NCBI RefSeq assembly: GCF_000455125.1
Contig: NZ_AUWR01000065.1
Coordinates: 1 to 51,943 of the forward strand
Length of the DNA stretch: 51,943 nt
Source of the DNA: Mycobacterium sp. UM_WGJ
GTDB lineage: Bacteria; Actinomycetota; Actinomycetes; Mycobacteriales; Mycobacteriaceae
Direction: 5' to 3'
Position numbers and translations under genes: made by a program. The notes beneath the pieces are model-generated. The model saw only the letters and a list, made by a program, of their open reading frames with translations, did not search any database and was not told where the DNA came from. Positions 25,095 through 34,425 of this stretch are shown here, piece by piece (the first letter of the stretch is position 1; every line of letters begins with the position of its first letter).

Positions 25095-25784
25095 ATGCGC
25101 AGACTTCTCATCGCCCTGGCCACCGCGACCACTGCCGCCGCGCTGCTCGCCGGCTGTTCTTCCAAGGATGCCGGCGGACCGCTGCCCGACGCTTCGACGC
25201 TGGTCAAGGAATCGGCCACCACCACCGCCAACCTCAAGAGCGCGCACCTGGCACTCTCGGTGACCGGCCAGATCAAGAACCTGCCGGTCAAGACCCTTGA
25301 GGGCGACCTGACCACCCAGCCGACCACCGCAGCCAAGGGCAGCGCGACCATCATGATGCTGGGCTCGGACGTCGACGCCAAGTTCGTCGTGATCGATGGC
25401 GACCTCTACGCGGCGATCACCGGCGATGACTACGACAACTACGGCTCCGCCGACAAGATCTACGACGTGGCCGCGATTCTGAGCCCGGAGAAGGGCTTGG
25501 CCAACATGCTGTCCAACCTGACCGACGCGAAGTCCGCCGGCCGCGACACCATCAACGGCCAGAAGACCGTTCGGGTCACCGGCAACGCGCCCGCCGACGC
25601 GGTGAACTCCCTGGCGCCGCAGCTCAAGGCCACCGCTCCGACGCCGGCCACGGTGTGGATCTCCGAGGATGGTGACCACCAGCTGGTTCAGGCCCAGCTC
25701 AACCCCAGCGCGGGCAACGCCATCCAGATGACCCTGTCGAACTGGAACGCAGCCGTCACGATTGAGAAGCCGGCGGGAGCGTAA
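25095..25784 (+). CDS. lprG: LprG lipoprotein, triacylglycerol/glycolipid carrier
   Basis: A 229-residue lipoprotein. A short positively charged N-terminus (MRRLL) and a hydrophobic stretch end in the lipobox LLAGC, with Cys21 to be lipidated. The mature part contains the LolA/LppX-like lipid-binding fold, for example [16 protein letters not shown] in relaxed form and [18 protein letters not shown] near the end. LprG binds triacylated lipids and lipoarabinomannan precursors and delivers them across the periplasm with the P55 transporter (established in M. tuberculosis). Its stop overlaps the P55 start (TAATG), so the two are coupled. The pair is oriented opposite to the flanking riboflavin genes. 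Confidence 0.95.
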   Translation: MRRLLIALATATTAAALLAGCSSKDAGGPLPDASTLVKESATTTANLKSAHLALSVTGQIKNLPVKTLEGDLTTQPTTAAKGSATIMMLGSDVDAKFVVIDGDLYAAITGDDYDNYGSADKIYDVAAILSPEKGLANMLSNLTDAKSAGRDTINGQKTVRVTGNAPADAVNSLAPQLKATAPTPATVWISEDGDHQLVQAQLNPSAGNAIQMTLSNWNAAVTIEKPAGA

Positions 25785-27322
25785 TGCGGGTCAACCGCAC
25801 GCTGGCGATCAGCGCAGGTAGCCTCGCCGTCCTGCTCGGGGCACTCGACACCTATGTCGTGGTCACGATCATGCGCGACATCATGGCTCCGCAGCCGGCG
25901 GGTGTCGGCATCCCGATCAACAAGATCCAGCAGCTGACCCCGATCATCACCTGTTATCTGCTCGGCTACATCGCTGCGATGCCGCTGTTGGGCCGGGCGT
26001 CTGACCGGTTCGGCCGCAAGCTGTTGCTGCAGCTCAGCCTGGCCACCTTCGCCATCGGATCGGTGGTGACCGCACTGTCGACCGACCTGTCGATGCTGGT
26101 GGTCGGCCGCACCATCCAGGGCGTCGCGGCCGGGGCGCTGTTGCCGGTGACGTTCGCCCTCGGCGCTGACCTGTGGGCGCAGCGCCGCCGGTCGGCGGTG
26201 TTGGGCTGGATCGCCGGCGCCCAGGAACTGGGCAGTGTGCTGGGTCCGCTGTACGGCATCTTCATCGTCTGGGCGCTGACCAGTTGGCGAGACGTGTTCT
26301 GGATCAACGTGCCGCTGACGGTGCTGGCCATGGTGTTGATCCACTTCAGTCTGCCTCCGCAATCTCAGGACGCCGCACGGGAGCGGGTCGATGTGGTCGG
26401 CGGGCTGCTGCTGGCGGTGATCCTGGGCTTGCTGACGATCGGGCTGTACAACCCCGACCCCAGCGCTAAGCAGGCGCTTCCCGACCACGGTGCGGCCTAC
26501 CTGTTGTTTGCCGCGATCGCGCTGGTGGCGTTCGTGGTCTGGGAGATCAAGTCGCCGACGAAGCTGCTCGACCCGGCCGGCGCCCGGATCGGCCCGTTTC
26601 TGGCCGCGTTGGGCTCCTCGCTCTGCGCCGGCGCCGCGTTGATGGTCACCCTGGTTGACGTCGAGCTGTTCGGCCAGGGCGTGCTCGGCAAGACCCAGAA
26701 CGAGGCGGCGATGCTGCTGCTGTGGTTCCTGGCCGCGCTGCCCATCGGCGCCGTGGTGGGCGGGGCGATAGCCACCGTGGTCGGTGACCGGCTGGTGACG
26801 TTCGCCGGGCTGCTCATCGCCGCCGGGGGCTACTGGCTGATCTCGAAATGGCCGGTCGACCTGATGGCCTATCACCACGATGTACTCGGCTTGAGCCTTC
26901 CGGCGGCACACACCGACCAGGTGCTGGCCGGCTTCGGTCTGGGCCTGGTGATCGGCCCGCTGACCTCAGCGGTGATGCGCGTGGTGCCGCCACGGGAGCA
27001 CGGCATTGCCGCGGCGGGTGTGGTGGTGGCCCGGATGACGGGGATGCTGGTCGGCATGGCTGCGCTGTCGGCGTGGGGCCTGTACCGGTTCAACCAGATC
27101 CTGGCCGGCCTACCCAAGATGCCCGGCGGCAGCCTGGCCGAGAAGATGGCCGCGACTGCGGCCAACTCCAAGCTGGCCTTCGCCATGATGTACGGCGAGA
27201 TCTTCGGAATCACCGCCCTCATCTGTGTGGTGGGCGCGGTGCTGGGATTGTTCATCGGCAGCAACGATGTGCACGCCGAAGATCCCGAGGTGCCCGAGCC
27301 GGAGGTCGCCATCTCCCGGTGA
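25784..27322 (+). CDS. P55 (Rv1410c-like) MFS lipid/drug efflux transporter
   Basis: A 512-residue major facilitator superfamily protein, with about 14 membrane segments (DHA2-like arrangement). Motif A-like sequence after TM2 is present ([14 protein letters not shown]). Near residues 100-120, [20 protein letters not shown] is motif B-like, and [10 protein letters not shown] is motif C-like. With LprG it exports triacylglycerides and contributes to drug tolerance and cell-wall integrity in mycobacteria. A charged cytosolic tail ([11 protein letters not shown]) ends the protein. The one-base overlap with lprG is conserved in the genus. Confidence 0.94.
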   Translation: MRVNRTLAISAGSLAVLLGALDTYVVVTIMRDIMAPQPAGVGIPINKIQQLTPIITCYLLGYIAAMPLLGRASDRFGRKLLLQLSLATFAIGSVVTALSTDLSMLVVGRTIQGVAAGALLPVTFALGADLWAQRRRSAVLGWIAGAQELGSVLGPLYGIFIVWALTSWRDVFWINVPLTVLAMVLIHFSLPPQSQDAARERVDVVGGLLLAVILGLLTIGLYNPDPSAKQALPDHGAAYLLFAAIALVAFVVWEIKSPTKLLDPAGARIGPFLAALGSSLCAGAALMVTLVDVELFGQGVLGKTQNEAAMLLLWFLAALPIGAVVGGAIATVVGDRLVTFAGLLIAAGGYWLISKWPVDLMAYHHDVLGLSLPAAHTDQVLAGFGLGLVIGPLTSAVMRVVPPREHGIAAAGVVVARMTGMLVGMAALSAWGLYRFNQILAGLPKMPGGSLAEKMAATAANSKLAFAMMYGEIFGITALICVVGAVLGLFIGSNDVHAEDPEVPEPEVAISR

Positions 27323-27335
27323 GCGGCGCCAGCCG

Positions 27336-28367
27336 TTAGTGCGGCACCAGGCTCAACAGCAGGTCGGGGCCGATCTGCTCGGTGGTGTCGAATCGCCAGC
27401 GCAGTGCCCGGGCGATGTTGGGTACGCCGACGTCGTCGACGGCGGTGACCGGCCCGCCCAGCAGGATCGGCGCCACATAGGCCAGGATGCGGTCGATCGC
27501 TCCGGCCCGCAGGAATGCCCCCGCCAAGGTGGGGCCGCCCTCGAGCAGCACGTCGGTCCGGTCGGAGAGCGCGCGGAGTACCTCGGCCGGGTCGTGGGTG
27601 CGGATCACCATGGTGCGCGAGTCGTCGTTGAGCACGTGCGCGTCCGCGGAGATCTCACGCTGGCCCACCACCACCCGCAGCGGCTGGCGGTCGGCCAGGG
27701 TGCCATCGGGCAGCCGGGCGGTCAAAGTGGGGTCGTCGACGAGCACGGTGCCGGTGCCGACCACGATGGCGTCGGCTGCCGCGCGACGGCGGTGCAGATC
27801 GGCCCGGGCCGCCTCGCTGGTGATCCACTGGCTGGAACCGTCGGCGGCCGCGCTGCGGCCGTCGATGCTGGTGGCGTATTTCCAGGTGACGTGCGGGCGG
27901 CCCGTGCGTTGCTTGTGCAGCCATTCCCGCAACGGCCCGGTGCTCACGGCCGCGGCCTGGACCCCGGAGATCACCTGCACGCCCGCGCCGGCCAGTCTCG
28001 CCGCCCCGCCGCCCGCATCCGGGTTGGGGTCGTCGACGGCGTAGACCACCTGCGCCACCCCGGCGGCCAGCAGCGCATCCACGCACGGCGGGGTCTTGCC
28101 GTGGTGATTGCACGGCTCGAGGGTGACGACCGCCGTACCGCCGACACTCAGCTCACCGGCCCGGCGCAACGCCACCACTTCGGCGTGCGCCTCGCCGGCC
28201 GGCCGGGTCCCCCCGACGCCGGCCACCCGGCCGTCGCGATCCAGAATGACCGCGCCCACCGGCGGGTTGGGATAGGTGTTGCCCTTGACCCGCTGCGCCT
28301 GTTCGACCGCCAACAGCATGGCGGCGTCATGGTCGACGCCATGCTCGGCGGCCGACGCAGCGCTCAT
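27336..28367 (-). CDS. ribD: Bifunctional riboflavin deaminase/reductase
   Basis: It catalyses the second and third steps from GTP in riboflavin synthesis. The N-terminal deaminase (about 10-150) has the zinc site His61 (HAEV), Cys86 and Cys95 (PCNHHGKTPPC). The C-terminal reductase (about 160-343) has YATSIDGRSAAADGSSQWI and the NADPH-site stretch VLLEGGPTLAGAFL. The protein has 343 residues with an ATG start. It ends 13 bases from the convergent P55 gene and is 49 bases downstream of rpe. It is called ribG in M. tuberculosis. Confidence 0.96.
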   Translation of the reverse strand: MSAASAAEHGVDHDAAMLLAVEQAQRVKGNTYPNPPVGAVILDRDGRVAGVGGTRPAGEAHAEVVALRRAGELSVGGTAVVTLEPCNHHGKTPPCVDALLAAGVAQVVYAVDDPNPDAGGGAARLAGAGVQVISGVQAAAVSTGPLREWLHKQRTGRPHVTWKYATSIDGRSAAADGSSQWITSEAARADLHRRRAAADAIVVGTGTVLVDDPTLTARLPDGTLADRQPLRVVVGQREISADAHVLNDDSRTMVIRTHDPAEVLRALSDRTDVLLEGGPTLAGAFLRAGAIDRILAYVAPILLGGPVTAVDDVGVPNIARALRWRFDTTEQIGPDLLLSLVPH

Positions 28368-28416
28368 GCCTCGACTCCTCGCTCGCTCGTTCCTCTCTCG
28401 CCGCGGCCTTCGATAG

Positions 28417-29094
28417 TCATGCGCGCAGGTGCGGTGACGCCGCCAGAGCCTGACGCCGCAGTGACTCGACGGCGGCGCCCGGGTCAGCGGCGCTGTAGAC
28501 GGCCGAACCGGCGACGAAGCAGTCGACGCCGGCTTCCGCGGCCTGCTCGACGGTGTCGGCGTTGATGCCGCCGTCGATCTCCACCAGGATGCTCAGCTCC
28601 CCGGAATCGACCAGCTTGCGCACGGTGCGCACCTTGCTCAGCACCTCGGGGATGAAGGACTGCCCGCCGAACCCGGGCTCCACCGACATCACCAGCAGGG
28701 TGTCGAAGTCCCGCAGGATCTCCAGGTAGGGCTCCAGCGGCGTGCCGGGCTTGATGCTGAGTCCGGCTTTGGCACCCGCGGCGCGGATGTCGCGTGCCAC
28801 GGCGACGGGATTGTCGGTGGCCTCGGCGTGGAACGTGACGTTGTACGCGCCGGCTTCGGCGTAGGGCGGCGCCCAGCGTCCCGGGTCCTCGATCATCAGA
28901 TGGCAGTCCATCGGGATGTCGGTGGCCGCCAGCAGGCTCTGCACCACCGGCAGACCCAGGGTCAGGTTCGGGACGAAATGGGCGTCCATCACGTCGACGT
29001 GCAGCCAGTCCGCACCCTTGACAGCGGCGACCTCATCGGCGAGGCGGGCAAAATCGGCCGACAGGATCGACGGCGCGATCATGGCTCGTGACAT
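28417..29094 (-). CDS. rpe: Ribulose-phosphate 3-epimerase
   Basis: It interconverts ribulose-5-phosphate and xylulose-5-phosphate, feeding transketolase and also the RibBA substrate pool. The 225-residue TIM barrel has the signatures [46 protein letters not shown] and [11 protein letters not shown], including the metal-binding His and Asp residues. It starts 4 bases after the rsmB stop, within the fmt-rsmB-rpe-ribD run. Confidence 0.97.
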   Translation of the reverse strand: MSRAMIAPSILSADFARLADEVAAVKGADWLHVDVMDAHFVPNLTLGLPVVQSLLAATDIPMDCHLMIEDPGRWAPPYAEAGAYNVTFHAEATDNPVAVARDIRAAGAKAGLSIKPGTPLEPYLEILRDFDTLLVMSVEPGFGGQSFIPEVLSKVRTVRKLVDSGELSILVEIDGGINADTVEQAAEAGVDCFVAGSAVYSAADPGAAVESLRRQALAASPHLRA

Positions 29095-29098
29095 GCGC

Positions 29099-30505
29099 TC
29101 AGATTACTTGTAGCGCCGCAGCGAACATGGCGTCGGTCCCGTGCCGGTGTGGCCACAGCTGCACGTGCGGTCCGTCGCCCAGCGCGTCAACCGGGGCGAA
29201 CAGTTCCCGGGTGTCCAACGCCCGCACCGGATGCCGGCGTAGCGCATCGGCCACCACACCGACCGTCTCGGCCAGGTGCGGCGAGCATGTCGCGTACAAC
29301 ACCACTCCCCCCGGCCGGGTCAGCCCGATCGCGGCGGCCAGCAACTCACGCTGCAGTTTGGCCAGCACCGGAATATCGGCGGGCAGGCGGCGCCAACGGG
29401 CTTCGGGTCTGCGCCGCAGGGCGCCCAATCCGGTGCAGGGCGCGTCGACCAACACCCGGTCGAAGCCGGGTTCCAAACCTGAGTCGCGGCCGTCGGCCGT
29501 CAGCACCTGCACGTCCAGACCACGGGTGTTATCGGCGACCAGCGCGGCCCGGTGCGGGGCCTGCTCCACCGCGGTCACCCGCGCCCCGGTCTGGGCGCCG
29601 AGGGCGGCCAGCAGCGCGGTCTTGCCGCCGGGTCCGGCGCACAGGTCCAGCCACCGCCCGGTGTCACCGTCGACTGGAGCCAGCGTGAGGGCGCGGGCCA
29701 CCAACTGGCTGCCCTCGTCTTGAACCAGGGCCTGACCGGCACGCACGGCGTCGAGCTTGCCGGGGTCACCACCGGGCAGATAGACGGCGTACGGCGAATA
29801 CCGGCCGACTTCGCCGTCCACCGCGGCGGCCAACTCGGCCGCGGTCAAGGCGCCCGGCCGGGCCGCGAGATGCACGCGGGGCCGCTCGTCGTCACCGGCC
29901 AGCACCGCGTCGAGTTCGCCGGCGGCGGCGCCCAGCGCGTCGGCGAACGCCTGCGCGATCCAGCGCGGGTGGGCGCGGACGAAGGCGGCGTGGCCGATCG
30001 GATCGCTGTCGGCGTTCGGTGCCAGTTCCGCGGTCCAGGACTGCTCATCACGGGTGCTGATGGTGCGCAGCACGCCGTTGACGAAACCGCCTCGTGCGGA
30101 GTCGAATTCGAGGACAGCCTGATCGACGGTGGTCGATACCGCGGCGTGCGGCTCGACTCGGGTGCGCAGGAGTTGATAGCTGCCCAGCCGCAGCAGATCC
30201 AGCAGCACCGGGTGGATCGTCTCGGGTTGGCGCTGCGCTGCCGCGCCGATGATGGCGTCGAGCAGGCCCCGCACCCGGCAGGTGCCGTAGGTCAGTTCCG
30301 TGGCGAAAGCGGCGTCACGGCCGGTGATTCCACGTTCGGCCAGCAGCGCCGGCAGCGCGAGGTTGGCGTAGGCATCACGCTGGGAGACTGCCTGCAGCAC
30401 ATCGAATGCGGCGCGACGAGCCGGGTCCAGGGGCTTGCGGCGGGGTTTGCGTGAGCCGTCCTGGGGGCGCTGCGGCCGGCGCTGGCCGCGTTGGGGTCCG
30501 GTCAT
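29099..30505 (-). CDS. rsmB: 16S rRNA (cytosine-5) methyltransferase RsmB/Fmu
   Basis: An S-adenosylmethionine-dependent methyltransferase for 16S rRNA C967 (E. coli numbering), of 468 residues. An N-terminal NusB-like RNA-binding domain (about 30-160, with [17 protein letters not shown]) is followed by a Rossmann methyltransferase domain: [18 protein letters not shown], the catalytic region [20 protein letters not shown], and the second conserved cysteine in [10 protein letters not shown]. The ATG at 30505 overlaps the fmt stop (ATGA); a longer upstream frame has no homology. The basic N-terminus is typical of actinobacterial members. Confidence 0.95.
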   Translation of the reverse strand: MTGPQRGQRRPQRPQDGSRKPRRKPLDPARRAAFDVLQAVSQRDAYANLALPALLAERGITGRDAAFATELTYGTCRVRGLLDAIIGAAAQRQPETIHPVLLDLLRLGSYQLLRTRVEPHAAVSTTVDQAVLEFDSARGGFVNGVLRTISTRDEQSWTAELAPNADSDPIGHAAFVRAHPRWIAQAFADALGAAAGELDAVLAGDDERPRVHLAARPGALTAAELAAAVDGEVGRYSPYAVYLPGGDPGKLDAVRAGQALVQDEGSQLVARALTLAPVDGDTGRWLDLCAGPGGKTALLAALGAQTGARVTAVEQAPHRAALVADNTRGLDVQVLTADGRDSGLEPGFDRVLVDAPCTGLGALRRRPEARWRRLPADIPVLAKLQRELLAAAIGLTRPGGVVLYATCSPHLAETVGVVADALRRHPVRALDTRELFAPVDALGDGPHVQLWPHRHGTDAMFAAALQVI

Positions 30506-31434
30506 GACGCCCGCACCTCGGGGTCGAGCCGAGCGCCGCGCGCCCAGTCTGCGGCGTCCATCAGTTTCTTTCCCTGCGGCTGGATCTGACCCAATCGCAC
30601 CGGATCCGTGCCGGTGCCGACCCACACCTGCCGGCGGTCGACATGTAGGGCGCCGGGTGGCAGTCCTGCCGGCCCGTCCGCGGCGAGGCTGACGGGCCCG
30701 ACTCTGACTCGCAGGTCGCCGATCATGGTCCAGGAGCCCGGGTTCGGGGTGACGGCGCGGATCCGGCGGTCGATCACCGTGGCCGGCAGCTCCCAGTGCA
30801 CCCGCGCGTCCTCCACGCTGATCTTCGGTGCATAGCTGACCCCGTCGTGCGGTTGCGGCACTGCGTGCAGCGCTCCGTCATCGATGCCGTCGAGGGTGGC
30901 CGCCAACAGCTCGGCGCCCGAGACCGCCAGCCGCGCCAGCAGTTCGCCGGCGGTGTCATCGGCCCGGATGGTCTCGGTCGTGACCCCGTAGACCGGCCCG
31001 GAATCCAGTTCCGGCTCGATGCGAAACGTCGTCGCCCCGGTCACCTCGTCGCCGGCGGCGATGGCCGCCTGCACCGGAGCCGCGCCCCGCCAGGCCGGCA
31101 GCAGGGAGAAGTGCAGGTTGACCCAGCCGTGCGTCGGCACCGCCAGCAACGCGTCGCGCAGCAGTGCCCCGTAGGCGACCACCGGACAGCACTCCGGCGC
31201 CAGTGCGGCCAGCTCGGCGACCGACTCGGGCGCGTTGGGCTGGGCCGGCCGCAGCACCGGAATGTCATGGTCGAGCGCCAGCCGGGCCACCGGAGACGGC
31301 TGTGGGCTGCCCCGCCGGCCGGACGCCGCGTCGGGTCGGGTCAGTACCGCCACCACGTCGTGGCGCGGCGAATCGATCAGCCGTTGCAACGACGGCAACG
31401 CGGTGTCCGGGGTGCCGGCGAAGACAATGCGCAC
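30502..31434 (-). CDS. fmt: Methionyl-tRNA formyltransferase
   Basis: It formylates initiator methionyl-tRNA using 10-formyl-tetrahydrofolate. The protein has 310 residues, with Asn106 and His108 in [16 protein letters not shown] and a C-terminal tRNA-binding domain (from about 205). The start is the GTG of [10 protein letters not shown]. It is usually downstream of def or priA; here it begins the fmt-rsmB-rpe-ribD operon. It lies 9 bases after the stress-kinase gene, so read-through from that cassette is possible. Confidence 0.96.
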   Translation of the reverse strand: MRIVFAGTPDTALPSLQRLIDSPRHDVVAVLTRPDAASGRRGSPQPSPVARLALDHDIPVLRPAQPNAPESVAELAALAPECCPVVAYGALLRDALLAVPTHGWVNLHFSLLPAWRGAAPVQAAIAAGDEVTGATTFRIEPELDSGPVYGVTTETIRADDTAGELLARLAVSGAELLAATLDGIDDGALHAVPQPHDGVSYAPKISVEDARVHWELPATVIDRRIRAVTPNPGSWTMIGDLRVRVGPVSLAADGPAGLPPGALHVDRRQVWVGTGTDPVRLGQIQPQGKKLMDAADWARGARLDPEVRAS

Positions 31435-31443
31435 CGGGACAGT

Positions 31444-32949
31444 TTAGGGAAGTCGGGTCCGCTGGATCGCGGCGCGCCACAGCTCCTGAGCCTTCCGCAC
31501 ACAGTCATCGAGCGGTTGCGACGTGTCGACGCGATGCGCGGTGTCCCACTCGAAGTCGTGGGCTGCCAGCGCTTCGGCGATCTGTGGTGTGGCATCGGAG
31601 TTGCCCGGGGCCCTGCTTCGGATGCGGTCGGCGGCGACATCGACCGGCACCACGCACTGGATCTCCATGGACGCCGCGTGTTTGTCGGCCGCCACACGGC
31701 GGGCCTCGGCGCGGACCTGCGCATCGCGCCAGGTTCCGTCCAGGATCACCGACTGACCGCCGGCCAGATTCCGGCCCGCCCGATGCAGGACCGCCTGGTA
31801 GACAGCAGCCACATTGGCGGGTGCGTACAAACCCGCGCCGAGCGAGCCGGCCGCTCCGCTCAGCTGCCCGGACTCGTGCAGTTCTTTGCGCACGTCATCG
31901 GTGGACACCACCACCGCCCCGACCCGTTCGGCGAGCTTGCGGGCCAGTGTCGACTTACCGGTTCCGGGGCCACCGCCGACCAGCACCAGCCGAATGGCGC
32001 CGCGCTCCAGATGGCTCGCGGCGATGTCGAGGTGACGCGCCGCCGCGGCGTCGGCCCCGGATTTGCCCTGGGACAGCTGCACGCAGTCGACTTTGGCGCG
32101 CACCAGGGCGCGGTAGGCGATATAGAAATCCCGCAGCGACGACGGCGCAGCGTCGCCCGTATAGGTGGCGTAGCGGTTCAGGAAGTGGTCGCCGAGATCC
32201 TTGCGGCCCAGGAATTCCAGATCCATGGCAAGGAAGGCCGCGTCGTCGATACGGTCGACGAAGCGCAGGTCGTCACTGAACTCCAGGCAGTCGAGCAGCA
32301 CCGGCCGGTTCTCCGCCCAGAAGATGTCGTCGGCGAGCAGGTCGGCATGGCCGTCGACAATGCAGCCCGCGTCGATTCGCTGAGCGAACAGATCCGCGCG
32401 GCCGGCAAGGTATGCGCCGGCGAGATCCTCAACAAGGCGCACCGTCTCGCCGGGCACCACGGTGTCAGCGTGACGGCGCAGGGTGGGGAAGTTGTCGAAC
32501 CACCGTTGGTGGATAGCCTCGGGCTTGCCCTGCAGGCTGATTCGCGGGCCGCGCTCGGCACGGTCGTGGAAGTCGGCCAGTGTCCGGGCGATGCTGTCGA
32601 GCACGCCTTCTACCGGGGCACCATTGCTGACCATCGAAGCCAACCGCTGGTCGTCCTGATAGCGGCGCATCACGACGATCGGTTCGGGCGCCCCGGCGGA
32701 CGGACCGCTGAGATGGGCCACCCCGAAGTAACTGTCGGGGGCGATTCGGCTGTTGAGGCGGACTTCCCGCGCGCACGCCTCTTCGCGCTGCTCGACGGTA
32801 CGGAAGTCCAGGAAGTCGGTCTGCACCGGCTTCTTGGCCTTGTAGGCCCGATCGCCGGCCAAGATCACCACGCCGGAGTGCGTTTCGTGGGCCGCGACGT
32901 AGGGCGCCGCTTCCGGCGCACCCACGTCGCCGTGTGTCGTGAACTCCAT
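31444..32949 (-). CDS. APH-like kinase fused to P-loop NTPase (Rv2004c-like)
   Basis: A 501-residue two-domain protein. The N-terminal part (about 1-300) resembles aminoglycoside/choline-type kinases: KAKKP near 37-41 as the ATP lysine, DGHADLLADDIF (199-210) in place of the usual H-G-D loop, and LLDCLEFSDDLRFVDRIDD as the metal loop. The C-terminal part has a P-loop, GGGPGTGKST (325-334), and looks like a small zeta-toxin/gluconate-kinase-type ATPase. The pattern matches Rv2004c, a DosR-regulon gene next to the stress protein Rv2005c. Here too it follows a universal stress protein gene, 70 bases away with a hairpin between. The substrate is unknown. The altered H-x-D loop makes antibiotic phosphorylation doubtful. 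Confidence 0.87.
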   Translation of the reverse strand: MEFTTHGDVGAPEAAPYVAAHETHSGVVILAGDRAYKAKKPVQTDFLDFRTVEQREEACAREVRLNSRIAPDSYFGVAHLSGPSAGAPEPIVVMRRYQDDQRLASMVSNGAPVEGVLDSIARTLADFHDRAERGPRISLQGKPEAIHQRWFDNFPTLRRHADTVVPGETVRLVEDLAGAYLAGRADLFAQRIDAGCIVDGHADLLADDIFWAENRPVLLDCLEFSDDLRFVDRIDDAAFLAMDLEFLGRKDLGDHFLNRYATYTGDAAPSSLRDFYIAYRALVRAKVDCVQLSQGKSGADAAAARHLDIAASHLERGAIRLVLVGGGPGTGKSTLARKLAERVGAVVVSTDDVRKELHESGQLSGAAGSLGAGLYAPANVAAVYQAVLHRAGRNLAGGQSVILDGTWRDAQVRAEARRVAADKHAASMEIQCVVPVDVAADRIRSRAPGNSDATPQIAEALAAHDFEWDTAHRVDTSQPLDDCVRKAQELWRAAIQRTRLP

Positions 32950-32979
32950 GACGTCCAGTGTTACCAGCGCGGCCCGGGG

Positions 32980-33005
32980 CGGGGGCGAGCAACGGACCGC
33001 CCCCG
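32980..33005 (-). terminator. Hairpin between the stress-protein and kinase genes
   Basis: CGGGGGCG (32980-32987) pairs perfectly with CGCCCCCG (32998-33005) around a 10-base loop. It sits in the 70-base gap after the stress-protein stop. It may act as a partial terminator that lowers kinase expression, or it may stabilise the 3' end of the first message. No T-tract follows. Confidence 0.5.
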
Positions 33006-33019
33006 AGCCTGGCCGACGG

Positions 33020-33904
33020 TCACCTTCCGTCCGGGCGGACCACGATCACCGGAATGCCTGCGGCCTGAACCACCGCGGAGCTGACCGACCCCAACAGCTG
33101 ACTGGCGAATCCGCCACGGCCGCGACTGCCGACCACCACCAGCTGAGCCCGCTCGGCCGCCTTGACCAACCAGCGAGCCGGGTGGTCACAGACGACCCGT
33201 CGCTCGACGGCGACATCCGGATATTGCTCCTGGTAGCCCGCCAGGCGTTCGGCGAGGATCTCGTGGCCCTGGACTTCGTAGTCGTGCTGGTCCACGTTGA
33301 GGATGGGCATGACCCCGACATCGCTCCAGGCGTGCAATGCCACCAGCGATACTCCGCGGTGGGAGGCCTCCTCAAAGGCCAGCGCCGTAGCCCGCTCCGA
33401 CGCGGGTGAACCGTCGATGCCCACCACCACGGGCGCATCTGTCGCGCAAGCGCGATCGGTGCGAATGACCGCAACCGGACCCTTTGCGTGGTGGATCAGG
33501 CTGGTGCTCACCGAGCCCAGCAGCAGGCGGCCGATCGCGCCCAATCCCGTTGAGCCCACGACGGTCAGCCAACAATTCTTGGTGACACCGATCAGCGTCG
33601 AGACCACCTGGGCGTAGGCCATCTCGGTGCGCACCTCCGGTGACGCGGCGTCGCCCCGGCTAGCGTCGACGACGTTGCGGGCCCGCGCCAGGATCTTGTT
33701 CGCCTCGTCGGCCTGCCAGCTGGGGATTCCCTCGGACATCGGCCCGGGTGGCCAGCCGGTCTCCAGGGGTGTCACCACATGCAGCAGCGTGAGCGGCAAC
33801 TGGCGCATGATCGCCTCATGCGTCGCCCAGGTCACTGCCGCGTCGGATTCAGGCGATCCGTCCACACCCACCACGATTCCGGGTGTCGTTCTCACTTGTG
33901 ACAT
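33020..33904 (-). CDS. Universal stress protein with two USP domains (Rv2005c-like)
   Basis: A 294-residue tandem universal stress protein. Domain 1 spans about 8-148 and domain 2 about 157-292. Both carry the ATP-binding G-x2-G-x9-G-(S/T) motif: 117-133 ([17 protein letters not shown]) and 259-275 ([17 protein letters not shown]). Proteins of this type bind ATP and are often induced by hypoxia or nitric oxide through DosR. The ATG at 33904 has GGAGG 6 bases upstream. The gene is followed by the kinase gene, the same order as Rv2005c-Rv2004c. A candidate DosR box and -10 lie upstream. The specific role is unknown. Confidence 0.94.
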   Translation of the reverse strand: MSQVRTTPGIVVGVDGSPESDAAVTWATHEAIMRQLPLTLLHVVTPLETGWPPGPMSEGIPSWQADEANKILARARNVVDASRGDAASPEVRTEMAYAQVVSTLIGVTKNCWLTVVGSTGLGAIGRLLLGSVSTSLIHHAKGPVAVIRTDRACATDAPVVVGIDGSPASERATALAFEEASHRGVSLVALHAWSDVGVMPILNVDQHDYEVQGHEILAERLAGYQEQYPDVAVERRVVCDHPARWLVKAAERAQLVVVGSRGRGGFASQLLGSVSSAVVQAAGIPVIVVRPDGR

Positions 33905-33952
33905 CGCAGGCCTCCAACCATATTGATCAGCCGGCTAGCCGACTTACCTTTG

Positions 33953-33958
33953 AAACTA
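33953..33958 (-). promoter_or_regulatory. Putative -10 element of the stress-protein operon
   Basis: TAGTTT (TANNNT) on the minus strand would place the transcript start near 33946, giving a leader of about 40 bases. The candidate DosR box would then be centred close to -43, a normal activator position overlapping the -35 region. Inference from pattern only. Confidence 0.35.
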
Positions 33959-33979
33959 CTGCGGCCCGGGATGATTCGG

Positions 33980-33999
33980 CAGGGGCCGTTGGACCTCAA
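33980..33999. promoter_or_regulatory. Candidate DosR binding box
   Basis: The 20-base stretch matches the published DosR consensus TTSGGGACTWWAGTCCCSAA at 13 of 20 positions by my count. On the minus strand it has a perfect 3' half (G-N-CCCT). It is about 75 bases upstream of the stress-protein start. A second, weaker partial match lies at 34010-34025, about 29 bases further upstream. Several known DosR sites are this degenerate, but so are chance matches in GC-rich DNA. Confidence 0.35.
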
Positions 34000-34094
34000 T
34001 TGCCGATCCAGCTGCCCTTTGTCCTGACGTGACGGCCTGCAAACTCTTGCGGCGGCACCGATTCCGATGATGAAATATCGGTATACGATCTATT

Positions 34095-34163
34095 ATGGCA
34101 GCTGCCGAATCGACAGCCACCGCCCATCAAACGGAGGCGCAACATATGTTCAATAGCAGCTAG
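34095..34163 (+). CDS. Candidate leaderless 22-codon ORF
   Basis: An ATG at 34095 opens a 22-codon frame (begins MAAAESTATAHQ, ends MFNSS) closed by TAG. A TANNNT hexamer (TACGAT, 34084-34089) lies 5 bases before the ATG, the layout of a leaderless mycobacterial transcript. An internal ATG at 34146 follows a GGAGG site, so re-initiation is also possible. It is 260 bases upstream of the DUF732 gene. No homology is recognised, and it could be a chance ORF. Confidence 0.25.
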   Translation: MAAAESTATAHQTEAQHMFNSS

Positions 34164-34425
34164 CACAGGTAGCGACGCGCAGGTTCTCGCGAGTACCGCG
34201 ACCCTTTGGCTATCGCCGCTGCGTATTCCCGCGAGTTGCCCATGCTGCTCTCCGGTACGGACGGGGAACCACGCGCAGAAGCGACAAACAACTCCGGCGG
34301 AGACAACATCCACCGCCCCGCCCGTTTCTGATTGGGTCAATTGTCAATGCAGGCAACGGTGGCGGCCTCCCCCACCTCACGGCCGACGACGGGCACGGTC
34401 CGGAAAAGAAACGGAGAGCCGTGCC

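Larger units (their letters stand above)
33905..34425. other. 521-base divergent intergenic region
   Basis: This gap separates the stress-protein gene (minus) from the DUF732 gene (plus). It holds the candidate DosR boxes and -10 for the stress gene, and a possible leaderless 22-codon ORF at 34095-34163. The part around 34065-34095 is AT-rich compared with its surroundings. In 34164-34425 I see no gene. The stretch just before the DUF732 start has GGAGAG as a ribosome-binding site. Confidence 0.6.
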
